Shown here in pieces: positions 43,999 through 55,742 of a stretch of 64,000 nucleotides of DNA (position 1 is its first letter; each line of letters starts with the position of its first letter). Below the pieces are notes generated by a model. It saw only the letters and a program-made list of their open reading frames with translations. It ran no database searches and was not told the origin of the DNA. Made by a program: the position numbers and the translations under genes. This DNA is from Flavobacterium daemonense (GTDB lineage Bacteria > Bacteroidota > Bacteroidia > Flavobacteriales > Flavobacteriaceae). The stretch is taken from NCBI RefSeq assembly GCF_007341385.1, contig NZ_VJYD01000009.1:1-64000 (forward strand). Direction: 5' to 3'.

Positions 43999-46900
43999 TT
44001 AATAAATATATTCTTCTTTATTAGCCATCATTTCATTGTAATCATCTTTAGATCCTACGATTGTGTTATCGTATTCTCTCATACCAGTTCCCGCAGGAAT
44101 TCTGTGTCCAACAATTACATTTTCTTTTAATCCTTCTAAATCATCTACTTTACCAGCTACAGCAGCTTCGTTAAGTACTTTCGTAGTCTCCTGGAATGAA
44201 GCCGCAGAAATGAATGATTTAGTTTGTAACGAAGCTCTTGTAATACCTTGAAGAACTGGCGTTGCAGTTGCAGTAATTACGTCTCTTGCTACAACAAGAT
44301 TTTTATCATTTCGTTTCAACAATGAGTTCTCATCACGCAATTCACGAGGTGTAATAATCTGACCTGGTTTCAATACTGAAGAATCTCCAGCATCTTCAAC
44401 TACTTTCATACCGTATAATTTATCGTTTTGAACGATGAAATCTTTAGTATGAATTAATTGGTCTTCTAAGAATAAAGTATCACCTGGATCCTGAACTCTT
44501 ACTTTACGCATCATTTGACGAATAACTACCTCAAAGTGCTTATCATTAATTTTTACCCCTTGTAAACGGTAAACCTCTTGAATTTCATTTACCAAGTACT
44601 GTTGAACAGCAGCTGGACCTTGAATTCTTAAGATATCATCTGGTGTAATTGCACCGTCAGACAATGGAACTCCCGCTCTAACGAAGTCATTTTCTTGTAC
44701 TAAGATTTGGCTTGAAAGTTTAACTAAATACTTTTTAACCTCGCCAAATTTAGATTCGATAACGATCTCACGGTTACCTCTCTTAATTTTTCCAAAAGAT
44801 ACAACTCCATCAATTTCAGATACAACTGCTGGGTTTGAAGGGTTACGAGCTTCAAGCAACTCCGTAATTCTTGGAAGACCTCCCGTGATATCGCCCGCTT
44901 TAGAAGAACGACGTGGGATTTTTACTAATACTTTACCTGCTTTAATTTTCTCACCGTTTTCAACCATTAAGTGTGCACCTACTGGTAAGTTGTAAGAACG
45001 AATCAATTCACCTTCTTTACCGTAAACTAATAAAGTTGGGATTAATTTTTTGTTTCTAGCCTCAGAAATTACTTTTTCTTGGAAACCAGTCTGCTCATCG
45101 ATCTCAACCATGAACGATTGTCCTTGCTCTAAATCTTCGTAAGCAATCTTACCAGTAAACTCAGAAACAATTACACCGTTATATGGATCCCATTTACAGA
45201 TTACAGTTCCTTTAGCAACAGTATCACCATCATTTACAAAAATACTAGATCCGTAAGGAATGTTATGCGTATTTAAAACAATTCCAGTTTTCTCGTCAAC
45301 TAATTTCAACTCAGTTGAACGTGAAACTACGATATCAACAGAGTTACCTTCTCCGTCTTCCCCTTTAACTGTTTTTAAATCTTCAATTTCAAGTCTACCA
45401 GCGAATCTTGTAACAATACTAGATTCTTCAGAGATACCTCCAGCAACCCCTCCAACGTGGAACGTACGAAGTGTTAACTGTGTACCTGGCTCTCCAATAG
45501 ACTGAGCTGCAATAACTCCGACAGCTTCACCTCTTTGTGTCATCTTACCAGTAGCTAAGTTTCTACCGTAACATTTAGCACAAATACCTTTTAAAGCTTC
45601 ACAAGTTAATGGAGATCTAACCTCTACTTTCTCAATTGGAGAAGCTTCGATAGTTCTCATAATTGATTCTGTAATTTGCTCTCCAGATTTAACCATTACT
45701 TCGTTAGTAAGAGGATTGATAACATCTTGCAATGCAACACGTCCTAAAATTCTCTCTCCTAAAGATTCAACGATTTCCTCATTTTTCTTCAATGCAGCAA
45801 CTTCAACACCTCTAAGAGTTCCACAATCTTCGATGTTAACAATAACATCTTGAGAAACGTCATGAAGCCTTCTTGTCAAGTAACCAGCATCGGCCGTTTT
45901 AAGAGCCGTATCCGCAAGACCTTTACGAGCACCGTGAGTAGAAATAAAGTACTCAAGGATCGAAAGACCTTCCTTAAAGTTAGAAAGAATCGGGTTTTCA
46001 ATAATCTCACCACCACCAGCAGTAGATTTTTTAGGCTTAGCCATCAAACCACGCATACCAGTTAACTGACGAATCTGTTCCTTAGAACCCCTCGCCCCAG
46101 AGTCAAGCATCATATATACAGAGTTGAAACCTTGTTGGTCTTCTCTAATATTTTTCATTGCTAACTCTGTCAACTGAGCATTTGCTGAAGTCCATACGTC
46201 AATAACTTGGTTGTAACGCTCGTTATTTGTGATAAGACCCATGTTGTAGTTAGTTGAGATACCTTCAACTTGTTCTCTGGCATCTGCAATTAACTTAGTT
46301 TTTTGTTCTGGAATTCTAATATCACCTAAAGAGAATGATAAACCTCCTCTAAATGCAAATTTATAACCCATATCTTTCATATTATCCAAGAAAGCTGCCG
46401 TTGTAGGTACATCAGTCACACTTAAAATGTGTCCGATAATATCTCTAAGGTTTTTCTTAGTCAATACGTCGTTGATATATCCAGCTGCTTCAGGTACTAC
46501 TTCGTTAAATAATACACGACCCGCAGTTGTTTGAATGATTTTGTACACTAATTCTCCAGCATCATTAAAATCTTTTGCTCTAATTTTAACACGAGCATTC
46601 AATTCTAATCTTCCTTCGTTTAATGCAATGTTTACTTCTTCAGCAGAATAGAAAGTCAAATCTTGACCTAAAATTTTGTGATCTTCTGTAGAAATACGCT
46701 CTTTGGTCATATAATATAGACCCAAGACCATGTCCTGAGAAGGTACAGTAATTGGAGCACCATTTGCAGGGTTCAAGATATTGTGAGAAGCCAACATTAA
46801 TAATTGTGCCTCTAAAATAGCCTCTGGTCCTAATGGTAAGTGAACCGCCATCTGGTCACCATCGAAATCGGCGTTGAAAGCCGTACATACTAATGGGTGT

Positions 46901-48306
46901 AACTGGATCGCTTTTCCTTCAATTAATTTTGGCTGGAAAGCCTGAATACCAAGTCTGTGCAAAGTAGGGGCACGGTTCAGTAATACTGGGTGACCTTTAA
47001 TTACATTTTCAAGAATATCCCAAACTACTGGCTCTTTTTTATCTATGATTTTCTTAGCAGATTTTACTGTTTTTACAATACCTCTTTCAATCAATTTACG
47101 GATAACGAAAGGTTTGTATAATTCAGAAGCCATATCTTTTGGCAATCCGCACTCATATAATTTTAACTCTGGACCAACAACAATTACCGAACGAGCAGAA
47201 TAATCCACACGTTTACCAAGTAAGTTTTGACGGAAACGTCCTTGCTTACCTTTTAATGAGTCAGATAATGATTTTAATGGTCTGTTTGATTCTGTTTTAA
47301 CAGCAGAAGCTTTACGAGTGTTATCGAACAATGAATCTACAGATTCTTGCAACATACGTTTCTCGTTTCTTAAGATAACTTCAGGAGCTTTAATCTCCAT
47401 TAATCTTTTCAAACGGTTGTTACGGATGATCACACGACGATATAAATCGTTCAAATCTGAAGTTGCAAAACGACCTCCATCAAGTGGCACAAGCGGACGT
47501 AATTCTGGTGGGATAACTGGAACCACTTTCATGATCATCCATTCTGGACGGTTCTCGCGGTTTTCGTTAGACTCGCGGAAAGATTCAACAACTTGTAATC
47601 TTTTTAAAGCCTCAGTTTTTCTTTGTTTAGAAGTCTCGTTGTTAGCGCTGTGTCTTAATTCATAAGATAAAGCATCTAGGTCAATACGAGCTAATAAATC
47701 CATAATACACTCTGCTCCCATTTTGGCAACAAATTTATTTGGATCTAAATCATCTAAATATTGGTTTTCTTGTGGAAGAGTATCTAAAATATTCAAATAT
47801 TCTTCTTCAGTTAAGAAATCTAATCTTTGCAAAGATTCTCCATCAGCATTTTTAGCAATACCAGCTTGGATTACTACGTATCTTTCGTAGTAAATGATCA
47901 TATCTAATTTCTTAGATGGAAGACCAAGGATATAACCAATTTTGTTTGGAAGAGAACGGAAGTACCAGATATGAGCAATTGGCACAACAAGATTGATGTG
48001 TCCTACTCTATCACGACGTACTTTTTTCTCAGTAACTTCAACACCACAACGGTCACAGATGATACCTTTGTAGCGAATTCTTTTATACTTACCACAAGCA
48101 CATTCGAAATCTTTTACTGGTCCGAAGATTCTTTCGCAGAAAAGTCCGTCACGCTCTGGTTTGTGAGTTCTATAGTTAATTGTTTCTGGCTTTAAAACCT
48201 CTCCTCTTGATTCTTTCAAGATAGATTCTGGTGAAGCCAATCCAATAGAAATTTTGTTAAATCTTTTTACTGGATTCTTATCTTTATTGTTTCTGTTATT
48301 CATCAT
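43999..48306 (-). CDS. rpoC: RNA polymerase beta' subunit
   Basis: 1435 residues from the ATG at 48306 (another at 48303); the frame upstream to 48387 reads through the rpoB-rpoC spacer. A zinc-binding set, [20 protein letters not shown] in its first part, lies near the N-terminus, the catalytic [12 protein letters not shown] is intact, and a second cysteine cluster ([13 protein letters not shown]) is present. Forms the active site with the beta subunit. Confidence 0.98.
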   Translation of the reverse strand: MMNNRNNKDKNPVKRFNKISIGLASPESILKESRGEVLKPETINYRTHKPERDGLFCERIFGPVKDFECACGKYKRIRYKGIICDRCGVEVTEKKVRRDRVGHINLVVPIAHIWYFRSLPNKIGYILGLPSKKLDMIIYYERYVVIQAGIAKNADGESLQRLDFLTEEEYLNILDTLPQENQYLDDLDPNKFVAKMGAECIMDLLARIDLDALSYELRHSANNETSKQRKTEALKRLQVVESFRESNENRENRPEWMIMKVVPVIPPELRPLVPLDGGRFATSDLNDLYRRVIIRNNRLKRLMEIKAPEVILRNEKRMLQESVDSLFDNTRKASAVKTESNRPLKSLSDSLKGKQGRFRQNLLGKRVDYSARSVIVVGPELKLYECGLPKDMASELYKPFVIRKLIERGIVKTVKSAKKIIDKKEPVVWDILENVIKGHPVLLNRAPTLHRLGIQAFQPKLIEGKAIQLHPLVCTAFNADFDGDQMAVHLPLGPEAILEAQLLMLASHNILNPANGAPITVPSQDMVLGLYYMTKERISTEDHKILGQDLTFYSAEEVNIALNEGRLELNARVKIRAKDFNDAGELVYKIIQTTAGRVLFNEVVPEAAGYINDVLTKKNLRDIIGHILSVTDVPTTAAFLDNMKDMGYKFAFRGGLSFSLGDIRIPEQKTKLIADAREQVEGISTNYNMGLITNNERYNQVIDVWTSANAQLTELAMKNIREDQQGFNSVYMMLDSGARGSKEQIRQLTGMRGLMAKPKKSTAGGGEIIENPILSNFKEGLSILEYFISTHGARKGLADTALKTADAGYLTRRLHDVSQDVIVNIEDCGTLRGVEVAALKKNEEIVESLGERILGRVALQDVINPLTNEVMVKSGEQITESIMRTIEASPIEKVEVRSPLTCEALKGICAKCYGRNLATGKMTQRGEAVGVIAAQSIGEPGTQLTLRTFHVGGVAGGISEESSIVTRFAGRLEIEDLKTVKGEDGEGNSVDIVVSRSTELKLVDEKTGIVLNTHNIPYGSSIFVNDGDTVAKGTVICKWDPYNGVIVSEFTGKIAYEDLEQGQSFMVEIDEQTGFQEKVISEARNKKLIPTLLVYGKEGELIRSYNLPVGAHLMVENGEKIKAGKVLVKIPRRSSKAGDITGGLPRITELLEARNPSNPAVVSEIDGVVSFGKIKRGNREIVIESKFGEVKKYLVKLSSQILVQENDFVRAGVPLSDGAITPDDILRIQGPAAVQQYLVNEIQEVYRLQGVKINDKHFEVVIRQMMRKVRVQDPGDTLFLEDQLIHTKDFIVQNDKLYGMKVVEDAGDSSVLKPGQIITPRELRDENSLLKRNDKNLVVARDVITATATPVLQGITRASLQTKSFISAASFQETTKVLNEAAVAGKVDDLEGLKENVIVGHRIPAGTGMREYDNTIVGSKDDYNEMMANKEEYIY

Positions 48307-48523
48307 AGTTTTTACTATTGATTTATTTGCAATTAAAAAATTGAATTTAGATTTATAATCTACTCTTAAAAAAAAAGAGTTAATCATTCAGCTACTACCT
48401 CGGGTTACTTCTCTAAACCTCAAATCTTATTTGAAGTGCTAGTTATAAAATGCCTTGCATTGTTATAAAAAATCGGAACGGTTTACGGGTATAAATCTTT
48501 AAAAACTTATTATAAATACTAAA

Positions 48524-48549
48524 TAGAGACGCGATTAATCACGTCTCTA
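48524..48549 (-). repeat. GAGACG hairpin between rpoB and rpoC
   Basis: TAGAGACG (minus strand) pairs with CGTCTCTA around TGATTAATCG; with one G-U pair the stem is 11 base pairs. It lies just after the rpoB stop, followed by a modest T-rich stretch. It may be a dispersed palindrome that reached the operon, or a partial terminator. Confidence 0.65.
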
Positions 48550-48558
48550 CTTTTATTA

Positions 48559-51500
48559 TTATTCTTCCAAACGAAGATCTAATCCTAGACCTTTCAATTC
48601 GTGCATTAATACATTGAATGATTCTGGTAAACCTGGTTCTGGCATAGTTTCACCCTTAACGATAGCCTCGTAAGTTTTAGCTCTACCAATAACGTCATCA
48701 GACTTAACAGTTAAGATTTCACGTAGTGTACTAGAAGCTCCATAAGCCTCAAGTGCCCAAACCTCCATCTCTCCAAAACGCTGACCTCCAAATTGAGCTT
48801 TACCTCCAAGTGGTTGTTGCGTAATCAATGAGTATGGTCCGATAGAACGTGCGTGCATCTTATCATCAACCATGTGTCCTAATTTAAGCATGTAAATTAC
48901 ACCCACGGTTGCTTTTTGTGCAAAACGCTCTCCAGTTCCACCATCATAAAGATATGTATGTCCAAAACGTGGTACATTAGCCTCATCAGTCAAAGCGTTG
49001 ATCTCGTCAAGAGAAGCACCGTCGAAGATTGGAGTAGCAAATTTTCTACCCAAGTTCATACCAGCCCATCCAAGAACAGTCTCATAAATCTGACCAATGT
49101 TCATACGTGAAGGTACCCCAAGTGGATTCAATACAATATCTACCGGTGTTCCATCTTCTAAGAAAGGCATATCTTCATGACGAACGATTCTTGCAACAAT
49201 ACCTTTGTTACCGTGACGTCCTGCCATTTTATCACCAACTTTTAACTTACGTTTTTTAGCGATATAGATTTTAGCCAATTTCAAGATTCCAGATGGTAAT
49301 TCATCCCCAACTGTAATAGTAAATTTCTCTCTTCTTAAAGATCCTTGTAAGTCGTTCAGCTTAATTTTATAGTTATGAATCAAATCATTAACCATTTTAT
49401 TTGTAGCATCATCAGCAACCCATTGACCTTTGCTTAAGTGAGCAAAATCCTCTACTGCGTAAAGCATTTTTTGAGTATATTTTTTACCTTTTGGTAAAAC
49501 TTCTTCACCCAAATCATTCATTACACCTTGAGATGTTTTTCCGTTAACGATCAAGAATAATTTTTCAACTAATCTGTCTTTTAATTCAACAAATTTAGTT
49601 TCGAATTCCATTTCCAAAGCGCCTAAAGCATCTTTATCCTGAGTACGTTTACGTTTATCTTTTACGGCTCTTGCAAATAATTTTTTGTCAAGAACTACAC
49701 CATGTAAAGATGGAGAAGCTTTTAATGAAGCATCTTTTACATCACCTGCTTTATCTCCGAAGATTGCACGAAGCAATTTCTCCTCTGGAGTAGGATCTGA
49801 TTCTCCTTTTGGTGTAATTTTTCCGATAAGAATGTCGCCAGGCTTAACCTCTGCTCCAATTCTGATCATACCGTTTTCATCTAAATCTTTAGTAGCTTCT
49901 TCAGAAACGTTAGGAATATCGTTTGTTAACTCTTCATTTCCTAACTTAGTATCTCTAACCTCTAATGAATAATCATCAACGTGGATAGAAGTAAAAATAT
50001 CATCACGAACTACTTTTTCAGAAATTACAATCGCATCCTCGAAGTTGTATCCTTTCCATGGCATGAACGCAACTTTTAAGTTTCTACCTAAAGCTAATTC
50101 TCCATTTTGAGTAGCATATCCTTCAGACAATACTTGGCCAGGAACAACTCTGTCACCTCTTCTTACGATTGGTTTCAAGTTGATACTTGTACCTTGATTG
50201 GTTTTTCTAAATTTAATTAAATTGTACGTTTTCTCATCAGCATCAAAACTAACCATTCTCTCGTCTTCTGTACGATCGTATTTAATAGTAATGATATTAG
50301 CATCTACGTATTCAACAGTACCATGCCCTTCAGCATTGATTAATACTCTTGAATCTGAAGCTACCTGACGCTCTAAACCTGTACCTACAATTGGTGCTTC
50401 AGGACGGATCAAAGGAACTGCCTGACGCATCATGTTCGATCCCATCAACGCACGGTTCGCATCATCATGCTCCAAGAAAGGAATCAAAGATGCAGAAATC
50501 GAAGCGATCTGGTTAGGAGCAACGTCTGTATAATGTACTGAACTTGGTTCAACAACTGGGAAGTCACCCTCTTCACGAGCAATAACGTTACTAGCTGTAA
50601 TTTTACCTGAAGCATCCATTTCGATGTTTGCCTGAGCAATCATTTTACCTTCTTCTTCTTCAGCACTTAAGTAAACTGGAGTACTTTCTAAATCAACTAC
50701 ACCATTTGTTACTTTACGGTATGGAGTTTCAATGAATCCCATTCCGTTAACTTTTGCATAAACACCAAGAGATGAAATCAAACCAATGTTTGGTCCCTCA
50801 GGAGTTTCAATCGGACATAAACGACCATAGTGAGTATAGTGAACGTCACGAACCTCGAAACCAGCTCTCTCTCTCGAAAGTCCACCTGGTCCAAGTGCAG
50901 AAAGTCTTCTTTTGTGTGTAATCTCAGCTAATGGATTCGTTTGATCCATAAATTGAGATAACTGGTTAGTACCAAAGAAAGAGTTGATAACTGATGATAA
51001 TGTTTTAGCATTAATCAAATCAATTGGTGTAAACACCTCGTTATCTCTAACGTTCATTCTCTCACGAATAGTTCTAGCCATACGTGCTAAACCAACACCG
51101 AATTGTTGAGACAATTGTTCACCAACTGTTCTAACACGACGGTTTGATAAGTGATCAATATCATCAATCTCTGCTTTAGAGTTGATCAACTCGATCAAAT
51201 ATTTTACGATTGTAATAATATCCTCTTTAGTAAGCACTTGCTTATCCATAGGGATATCTAAATCTAATTTTTTGTTCATTCTGTAACGACCAACTTCACC
51301 TAAGTTATAACGTTGATCAGAGAAGAACAATTTATCTATAATACCACGAGCAGTTTCCTCATCAGGCGGTTCAGCGTTACGCAACTGACGGTAAATGTGC
51401 TCTACAGCTTCTTTTTCAGAGTTTGTTGGATCTTTTTGTAACGTGTTGTGAATAATAGCATAATCTGCTTGATTATTATCCTCTTTATGCAACAAAATAG

Positions 51501-52371
51501 ATTTTACATTAGAATCGATGATCTCTTCAACATTATCTTTGTCGATAATTGTATCACGATCAAGGATGATTTCGTTACGCTCGATAGAAACTACTTCTCC
51601 AGTATCCTCATCAACGAAATCCTCGTGCCATGTATTCAAAACACGTGCAGCAAGTCTTCTTCCAATATATTTCTTAATACCAGTTTTAGAAACTTTAATT
51701 TCTTCAGCTAAGTCGAAAATTTCAAGGATATCCTTATCTCTTTCGAAACCGATAGCACGGAATAAAGTTGTTACAGGTAATTTTTTCTTTCTATCGATAT
51801 ATGCGTACATTACGCTGTTGATATCAGTAGAGAATTCTATCCAAGAACCTTTAAAAGGAATTACTCTTGCAGAATAAAGTTTAGTTCCATTTGCGTGGAA
51901 TGACTGTCCAAAGAAAACCCCAGGAGAACGGTGTAATTGTGATACTACAACACGCTCGGCACCATTGATTACAAAAGTACCACTTGGAGTCATGTAAGGG
52001 ATTGTTCCAAGATAAACATCTTGTACAATTGTTTCAAAATCTTCGTGTTCTGGATCTGTACAGTATAGTTTTAACCTAGCTTTTAAAGGCACACTATAAG
52101 TAAGACCTCTCTCTATACATTCTTGAATTGTATAACGCGGCGGATCAACAAAATAATCTAGGAATTCCAATACAAAGTTGTTTCTTGTATCTGTAATTGG
52201 GAAGTTTTCCATGAAGGTGTTGTATAACCCTTCGTTGCCTCTTTCGTCAGATTTCGTTTCTAATTGAAAGAAATCTTTAAAAGATTTAACCTGAACATCA
52301 AGAAAATCTGGATAGTCAGGGATATTTTTTGTAGAGGCAAAATTCAATCTTTCAGTCTGATTTGTTATCAT
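48559..52371 (-). CDS. rpoB: RNA polymerase beta subunit
   Basis: 1270 residues from the ATG at 52371; a TTG one codon upstream is disregarded. The rifampicin pocket is [24 protein letters not shown] and followed by [13 protein letters not shown]. The sequence around [16 protein letters not shown] is the wild-type family form, with no known resistance change evident. The C-terminal clamp region includes [19 protein letters not shown]. It is separated from rplL by 266 bases and from rpoC by 252 bases. Confidence 0.98.
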   Translation of the reverse strand: MITNQTERLNFASTKNIPDYPDFLDVQVKSFKDFFQLETKSDERGNEGLYNTFMENFPITDTRNNFVLEFLDYFVDPPRYTIQECIERGLTYSVPLKARLKLYCTDPEHEDFETIVQDVYLGTIPYMTPSGTFVINGAERVVVSQLHRSPGVFFGQSFHANGTKLYSARVIPFKGSWIEFSTDINSVMYAYIDRKKKLPVTTLFRAIGFERDKDILEIFDLAEEIKVSKTGIKKYIGRRLAARVLNTWHEDFVDEDTGEVVSIERNEIILDRDTIIDKDNVEEIIDSNVKSILLHKEDNNQADYAIIHNTLQKDPTNSEKEAVEHIYRQLRNAEPPDEETARGIIDKLFFSDQRYNLGEVGRYRMNKKLDLDIPMDKQVLTKEDIITIVKYLIELINSKAEIDDIDHLSNRRVRTVGEQLSQQFGVGLARMARTIRERMNVRDNEVFTPIDLINAKTLSSVINSFFGTNQLSQFMDQTNPLAEITHKRRLSALGPGGLSRERAGFEVRDVHYTHYGRLCPIETPEGPNIGLISSLGVYAKVNGMGFIETPYRKVTNGVVDLESTPVYLSAEEEEGKMIAQANIEMDASGKITASNVIAREEGDFPVVEPSSVHYTDVAPNQIASISASLIPFLEHDDANRALMGSNMMRQAVPLIRPEAPIVGTGLERQVASDSRVLINAEGHGTVEYVDANIITIKYDRTEDERMVSFDADEKTYNLIKFRKTNQGTSINLKPIVRRGDRVVPGQVLSEGYATQNGELALGRNLKVAFMPWKGYNFEDAIVISEKVVRDDIFTSIHVDDYSLEVRDTKLGNEELTNDIPNVSEEATKDLDENGMIRIGAEVKPGDILIGKITPKGESDPTPEEKLLRAIFGDKAGDVKDASLKASPSLHGVVLDKKLFARAVKDKRKRTQDKDALGALEMEFETKFVELKDRLVEKLFLIVNGKTSQGVMNDLGEEVLPKGKKYTQKMLYAVEDFAHLSKGQWVADDATNKMVNDLIHNYKIKLNDLQGSLRREKFTITVGDELPSGILKLAKIYIAKKRKLKVGDKMAGRHGNKGIVARIVRHEDMPFLEDGTPVDIVLNPLGVPSRMNIGQIYETVLGWAGMNLGRKFATPIFDGASLDEINALTDEANVPRFGHTYLYDGGTGERFAQKATVGVIYMLKLGHMVDDKMHARSIGPYSLITQQPLGGKAQFGGQRFGEMEVWALEAYGASSTLREILTVKSDDVIGRAKTYEAIVKGETMPEPGLPESFNVLMHELKGLGLDLRLEE

Positions 52372-52578
52372 CAATGGACAAAATTTTGATTAAAAAAAAG
52401 TAATTTTTTTGTGTAAAAACACACTGTTTAATCTATACTTTCTTATTATAATCAATACATCTTTAAAAATTAATTCTATAAACTAAGTCTAATTTTCTTT
52501 CTTCGTATTGATCAAAAACTTTTTCGTATTTTAAACTATGGGATAATAAAACTTAATATATTTTATTATACGAAAAAT

Positions 52579-52617
52579 GGTTTAGACTCTTGGATGTTTC
52601 CATCCAAGGTCTAAACC
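52579..52617 (-). promoter_or_regulatory. Long hairpin between rplL and rpoB (attenuator or processing site)
   Basis: On the minus strand GGTTTAGACC-TTGGATG pairs with CATCCAA and GTCTAAACC through 17 base pairs with one bulged base and a four-base loop, then ATTTTT. It lies 20 bases beyond the rplL stop. In other bacteria a partial terminator and an RNase III site occupy this gap. Structure is seen; function is inference. Confidence 0.7.
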
Positions 52618-52637
52618 TAGTTCTAAACTGCGTTTTG

Positions 52638-53009
52638 TTATTTTAACTCAACAACAGCTCCAGCTTCTTCTAATGCTTTTTTAAGACCTTCAGCCTCTTC
52701 TTTAGAAACACCTTCTTTAACGTTGCTTGGAGCACCGTCAACTACATCTTTAGCTTCTTTAAGACCTAAACCTGTAAGTTCTTTAACTAATTTTACAACT
52801 GCTAATTTAGAAGCACCAGCTTCTTTTAATACAACTGTAAATTCAGTTTGTGCTTCTTCAGCAGCACCTTCTCCACCACCAGCAGCAACTACTACAGCTG
52901 CAGCAGCAGGCTCGATACCATACTCGTCTTTTAATATTGTTGCTAATTCGTTAACTTCTTTAACTGTTAAGTTAACTAATTGTTCTGCGAATTGTTTCAA
53001 ATCTGCCAT
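52638..53009 (-). CDS. rplL: Ribosomal protein L7/L12 (bL12)
   Basis: 123 residues. N-terminal dimer segment, an Ala/Gly hinge ([18 protein letters not shown]) and the C-terminal domain ([35 protein letters not shown]). Forms the stalk that recruits translation factors. Same strand as rplJ, 91 bases after it. Confidence 0.98.
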   Translation of the reverse strand: MADLKQFAEQLVNLTVKEVNELATILKDEYGIEPAAAAVVVAAGGGEGAAEEAQTEFTVVLKEAGASKLAVVKLVKELTGLGLKEAKDVVDGAPSNVKEGVSKEEAEGLKKALEEAGAVVELK

Positions 53010-53100
53010 TTTTCTATCGTTTAAAATGATTTGTAAAAATATAATTTAATTATTGTGCGCTAATTAAGCAGTAAAGAAGCAACCTTCTTTACATTCAAAA

Positions 53101-53604
53101 TTACTCTGCTCCTTCTTCTTCGCTACCAGCGAATTTGTTTTGTAAAGCAGAAATAATTCTTTGAGCTGGAGATTGTAATAATCCAATGATTTCTCCAATA
53201 AGCTCTTCTTTAGATTTAATTGTAGCTAATGCATCTAATTGATTATCTCCGATATATACTTCAGAGTTGATGTAAGCTCCTTTTAAAACTGGTTTATCAG
53301 ATTTCTTACGGAAATCTTTGATAATTTTTCCAGGTGCATTTGCAACATCAGAAATAAAGATAGCACTGTTACCAGTTAAAACTGTTGGTAAATCACCATA
53401 ATCATTAGCAGAAGCTTCCATTGCTTTTGCAAGCAAAGTATTCTTAACTACTTCTAATTTGATACCAGCTTTAAAACAAGCTCTACGTAAGTTTGAAGTT
53501 GTCTCTGCGTTTAAACCAGAAATATCAGATACATAAATGATATTTGTCCCAGCTAACTGCGCAGTTAAATTTTCAATCGCGATTGATTTTTCTTCTCTAG
53601 TCAT
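53101..53604 (-). CDS. rplJ: Ribosomal protein L10 (uL10)
   Basis: 167 residues. N-terminal rRNA-binding domain (MTREEKSIAIENLTAQL, NLRRACFKAGIKLEVVKNTL) and a C-terminal helix that carries L7/L12. In the usual rplA-rplJ-rplL order, 22 bases after rplA. Confidence 0.97.
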   Translation of the reverse strand: MTREEKSIAIENLTAQLAGTNIIYVSDISGLNAETTSNLRRACFKAGIKLEVVKNTLLAKAMEASANDYGDLPTVLTGNSAIFISDVANAPGKIIKDFRKKSDKPVLKGAYINSEVYIGDNQLDALATIKSKEELIGEIIGLLQSPAQRIISALQNKFAGSEEEGAE

Positions 53605-53626
53605 ACTAAAAATTTTTAACTACCAA

Positions 53627-54316
53627 TTATACTGCTTTTGGGTCTAATGCAATAGCAGGACTCATAGTGCTTGTAAGGTGAATACCTTTAATGTATGTAC
53701 CTTTAGCAGCAGTTGGTTTAAGTTTTATTAATGTTTGAATAATTTCGTGTGCGTTGTCAACAATTTGCTCAGCTCCAAAAGAAACTTTACCAATTCCTGC
53801 GTGAACGATACCAGTTTTATCAACTTTAAAGTCAATTTTACCAGCTTTAACCTCTTGAACAGCTTTTGCAACATCCATAGTTACAGTACCTGTTTTAGGG
53901 TTTGGCATTAAACCTCTAGGTCCTAAAATACGACCTAATGGACCTAATTTACCCATAACAGCCGGCATAGTGATGATAACATCAACATCTGTCCAACCGT
54001 CTTTAATTTTTTGAAGGTAATCGTCAAGACCAACGTGATCTGCTCCAGCTTCTCTTGCTTCAGCCTCTTTATCTGGAGTAACCAATGCTAATACTTTAAC
54101 ATCTTTTCCTGTTCCGTGAGGTAAAGTTACCACACCTCTAACCATTTGATTCGCTTTTCTTGGATCAACACCCAAACGAACTGCGATATCAACAGACTCA
54201 TCAAATTTTGCAGAAGCAACAACTTTTAATAATGCAGCAGCATCCTTAAGAGAGTATAATTTGTTCTTTTCAATTTTTGAAGCAGCCTCTTTTTGCTTTT
54301 TTGTTAATTTTGCCAT
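53627..54316 (-). CDS. rplA: Ribosomal protein L1 (uL1)
   Basis: 229 residues. The family signature [14 protein letters not shown] is present together with [21 protein letters not shown]. Binds 23S rRNA at the exit-site stalk and in many bacteria represses its own operon; no matching operator could be identified upstream of rplK. Confidence 0.98.
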   Translation of the reverse strand: MAKLTKKQKEAASKIEKNKLYSLKDAAALLKVVASAKFDESVDIAVRLGVDPRKANQMVRGVVTLPHGTGKDVKVLALVTPDKEAEAREAGADHVGLDDYLQKIKDGWTDVDVIITMPAVMGKLGPLGRILGPRGLMPNPKTGTVTMDVAKAVQEVKAGKIDFKVDKTGIVHAGIGKVSFGAEQIVDNAHEIIQTLIKLKPTAAKGTYIKGIHLTSTMSPAIALDPKAV

Positions 54317-54329
54317 GTCTTTTTCTTAA

Positions 54330-54767
54330 TTAAAAAGGAGCGTCTCCTGATACAGTTATACCCATAGATCTAGCTGTTCCAGCAACCATACTCATTGCAG
54401 CCTCAATAGTGAATGCATTTAAGTCTGGCATTTTGTCATCAGCAATTGCTCTAATTTGTTCCCAAGTAACACTAGCTACTTTTTTACGATTAGGCTCACC
54501 AGAACCAGATTTTAGCTTTGCAGCTTCCATTAACTGAACTGCTGCTGGAGGAGTCTTAACAACAAAATCAAATGATTTGTCTTTGTACACAGTGATTTGC
54601 ACTGGACAAATTTTGCCAGGTTTATCTTGAGTTCTAGCATTAAATTGCTTACAGAACTCCATGATGTTTACCCCAGCAGCTCCTAAAGCAGGTCCAACCG
54701 GTGGCGACGGATTCGCAGCACCTCCCTTAACTTGTAGTTTAACTACCTTACTAATTTCTTTAGCCAT
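54330..54767 (-). CDS. rplK: Ribosomal protein L11 (uL11)
   Basis: 145 residues from the ATG at 54767 ([13 protein letters not shown]); the frame upstream is spacer. Includes [20 protein letters not shown] and the C-terminal rRNA-binding domain. 13 bases before rplA. Confidence 0.98.
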   Translation of the reverse strand: MAKEISKVVKLQVKGGAANPSPPVGPALGAAGVNIMEFCKQFNARTQDKPGKICPVQITVYKDKSFDFVVKTPPAAVQLMEAAKLKSGSGEPNRKKVASVTWEQIRAIADDKMPDLNAFTIEAAMSMVAGTARSMGITVSGDAPF

Positions 54768-54835
54768 TTTTAAAAAATTTAACACCACAATCAATTGGAA
54801 GCGATTGCGATGGATATTATATATGTAACAAAAAA

Positions 54836-55387
54836 TTATACTTTTTCAACTTGCATAAAACTTAATTCCAATGGTGTCTTTCTTCCGAAAATCTTAACCA
54901 TAACCTCAAGTTTACGCTTTTCTTCATTTATTTTTTCAACTGTACCATTAAATCCATTAAAAGGACCATCGATCACTTTAACAGTTTCACCTAAGTTGAA
55001 TGGAATTGCGCGAGTATCTGTATTTACAGCTAACTCATCTACTTTCCCTAACATACGATTTACTTCCGAAAGCCTTAAAGGAACAGGTTCCCCTCCTTTA
55101 ATCTCTCCTAAAAATCCAATTACACTTGTAATAGATTTAATAATATGAGGTATCTCACCAACTAAATTGGCTTCGATCATAACATATCCAGGAAAATAAA
55201 CTTTATCCTTAGACATTTTTTTTCCTTCTTTTACAGTAACTACTTTTTCTGTAGGCACTAAAACTTGAGAAACATAATCACCCATACCTAATCTGGCAAT
55301 CTCAGTTTCGATGTAAGCTTTGACTTTATTTTCTTGTCCGCTTACAGCTCTAACTACATACCATTTTTTCACATTATTATCTGCCAT
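54836..55387 (-). CDS. nusG: Transcription termination/antitermination factor NusG
   Basis: 183 residues from the ATG at 55387. NGN domain ([29 protein letters not shown]) then a KOW domain ([20 protein letters not shown]). Binds RNA polymerase and couples it to the ribosome or Rho. 10 bases after secE. Confidence 0.97.
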   Translation of the reverse strand: MADNNVKKWYVVRAVSGQENKVKAYIETEIARLGMGDYVSQVLVPTEKVVTVKEGKKMSKDKVYFPGYVMIEANLVGEIPHIIKSITSVIGFLGEIKGGEPVPLRLSEVNRMLGKVDELAVNTDTRAIPFNLGETVKVIDGPFNGFNGTVEKINEEKRKLEVMVKIFGRKTPLELSFMQVEKV

Positions 55388-55397
55388 CACAAAAAAT

Positions 55398-55595
55398 TTA
55401 TCCTTTTAACCAGTTAAAAAATCCAGCCAAAGCTTTTGCAAAAAATTCGTCTACTCCCCATGTTGCCAAAGCAAATAGAATCGAAAATACAGCCACAACA
55501 ATTGTCAATTTTTGAACCTCAGCCCAAGCTGGCCAAGTAACATTTGACTTTAACTCCTCGAAAGCCTCTGATAAATAATTAGTAACTTTTGTCAT
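55398..55595 (-). CDS. secE: Preprotein translocase subunit SecE
   Basis: 65 residues. An amphipathic N-terminal segment (FEELKSNVTWPAWAEVQKLT) is followed by one membrane helix (about 30-48), as in the short form of SecE. Part of the SecYEG channel. It sits between tRNA-Trp and nusG, the standard position. Confidence 0.95.
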   Translation of the reverse strand: MTKVTNYLSEAFEELKSNVTWPAWAEVQKLTIVVAVFSILFALATWGVDEFFAKALAGFFNWLKG

Positions 55596-55614
55596 TTGAT
55601 ATATTTTTTTATTG

Positions 55615-55685
55615 CACGGGCGGAGGGATTCGAACCCCCATCAACGGTTTTGGAGACCGCTATTCTACCCTTGAACTACGCCCGT
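55615..55685 (-). tRNA. tRNA-Trp (anticodon CCA)
   Basis: 71 bases, cloverleaf complete: acceptor ACGGGCG/CGCCCGT, anticodon stem GCGGT/ACCGT with loop CTCCAAA giving CCA, T arm GGGGGTTCGAATCCC. CCA end is not encoded. Lies between tuf and secE. Confidence 0.96.
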
Positions 55686-55689
55686 AATT

Positions 55690-55726
55690 AAAGCCAGTGA
55701 TTTCAATTAAGAAAATCACTGGCTTT
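55690..55726. terminator. Hairpin between tuf and tRNA-Trp
   Basis: AAAGCCAGTGATTT (55690-55703) is inverted at 55713-55726, a perfect 14-base stem. On the minus strand the following bases are only TTTAATTA, so it is a weak terminator for tuf and may let some transcripts pass into tRNA-Trp and secE. Confidence 0.7.
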
Positions 55727-55742
55727 TTTTATTATTATAGAA

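Noticed and set aside
54768..54835. L1 autoregulatory site upstream of rplK
   Set aside because: Only a weak five-base stem (CAATC/GATTG) is visible, not enough to propose an L1 operator.
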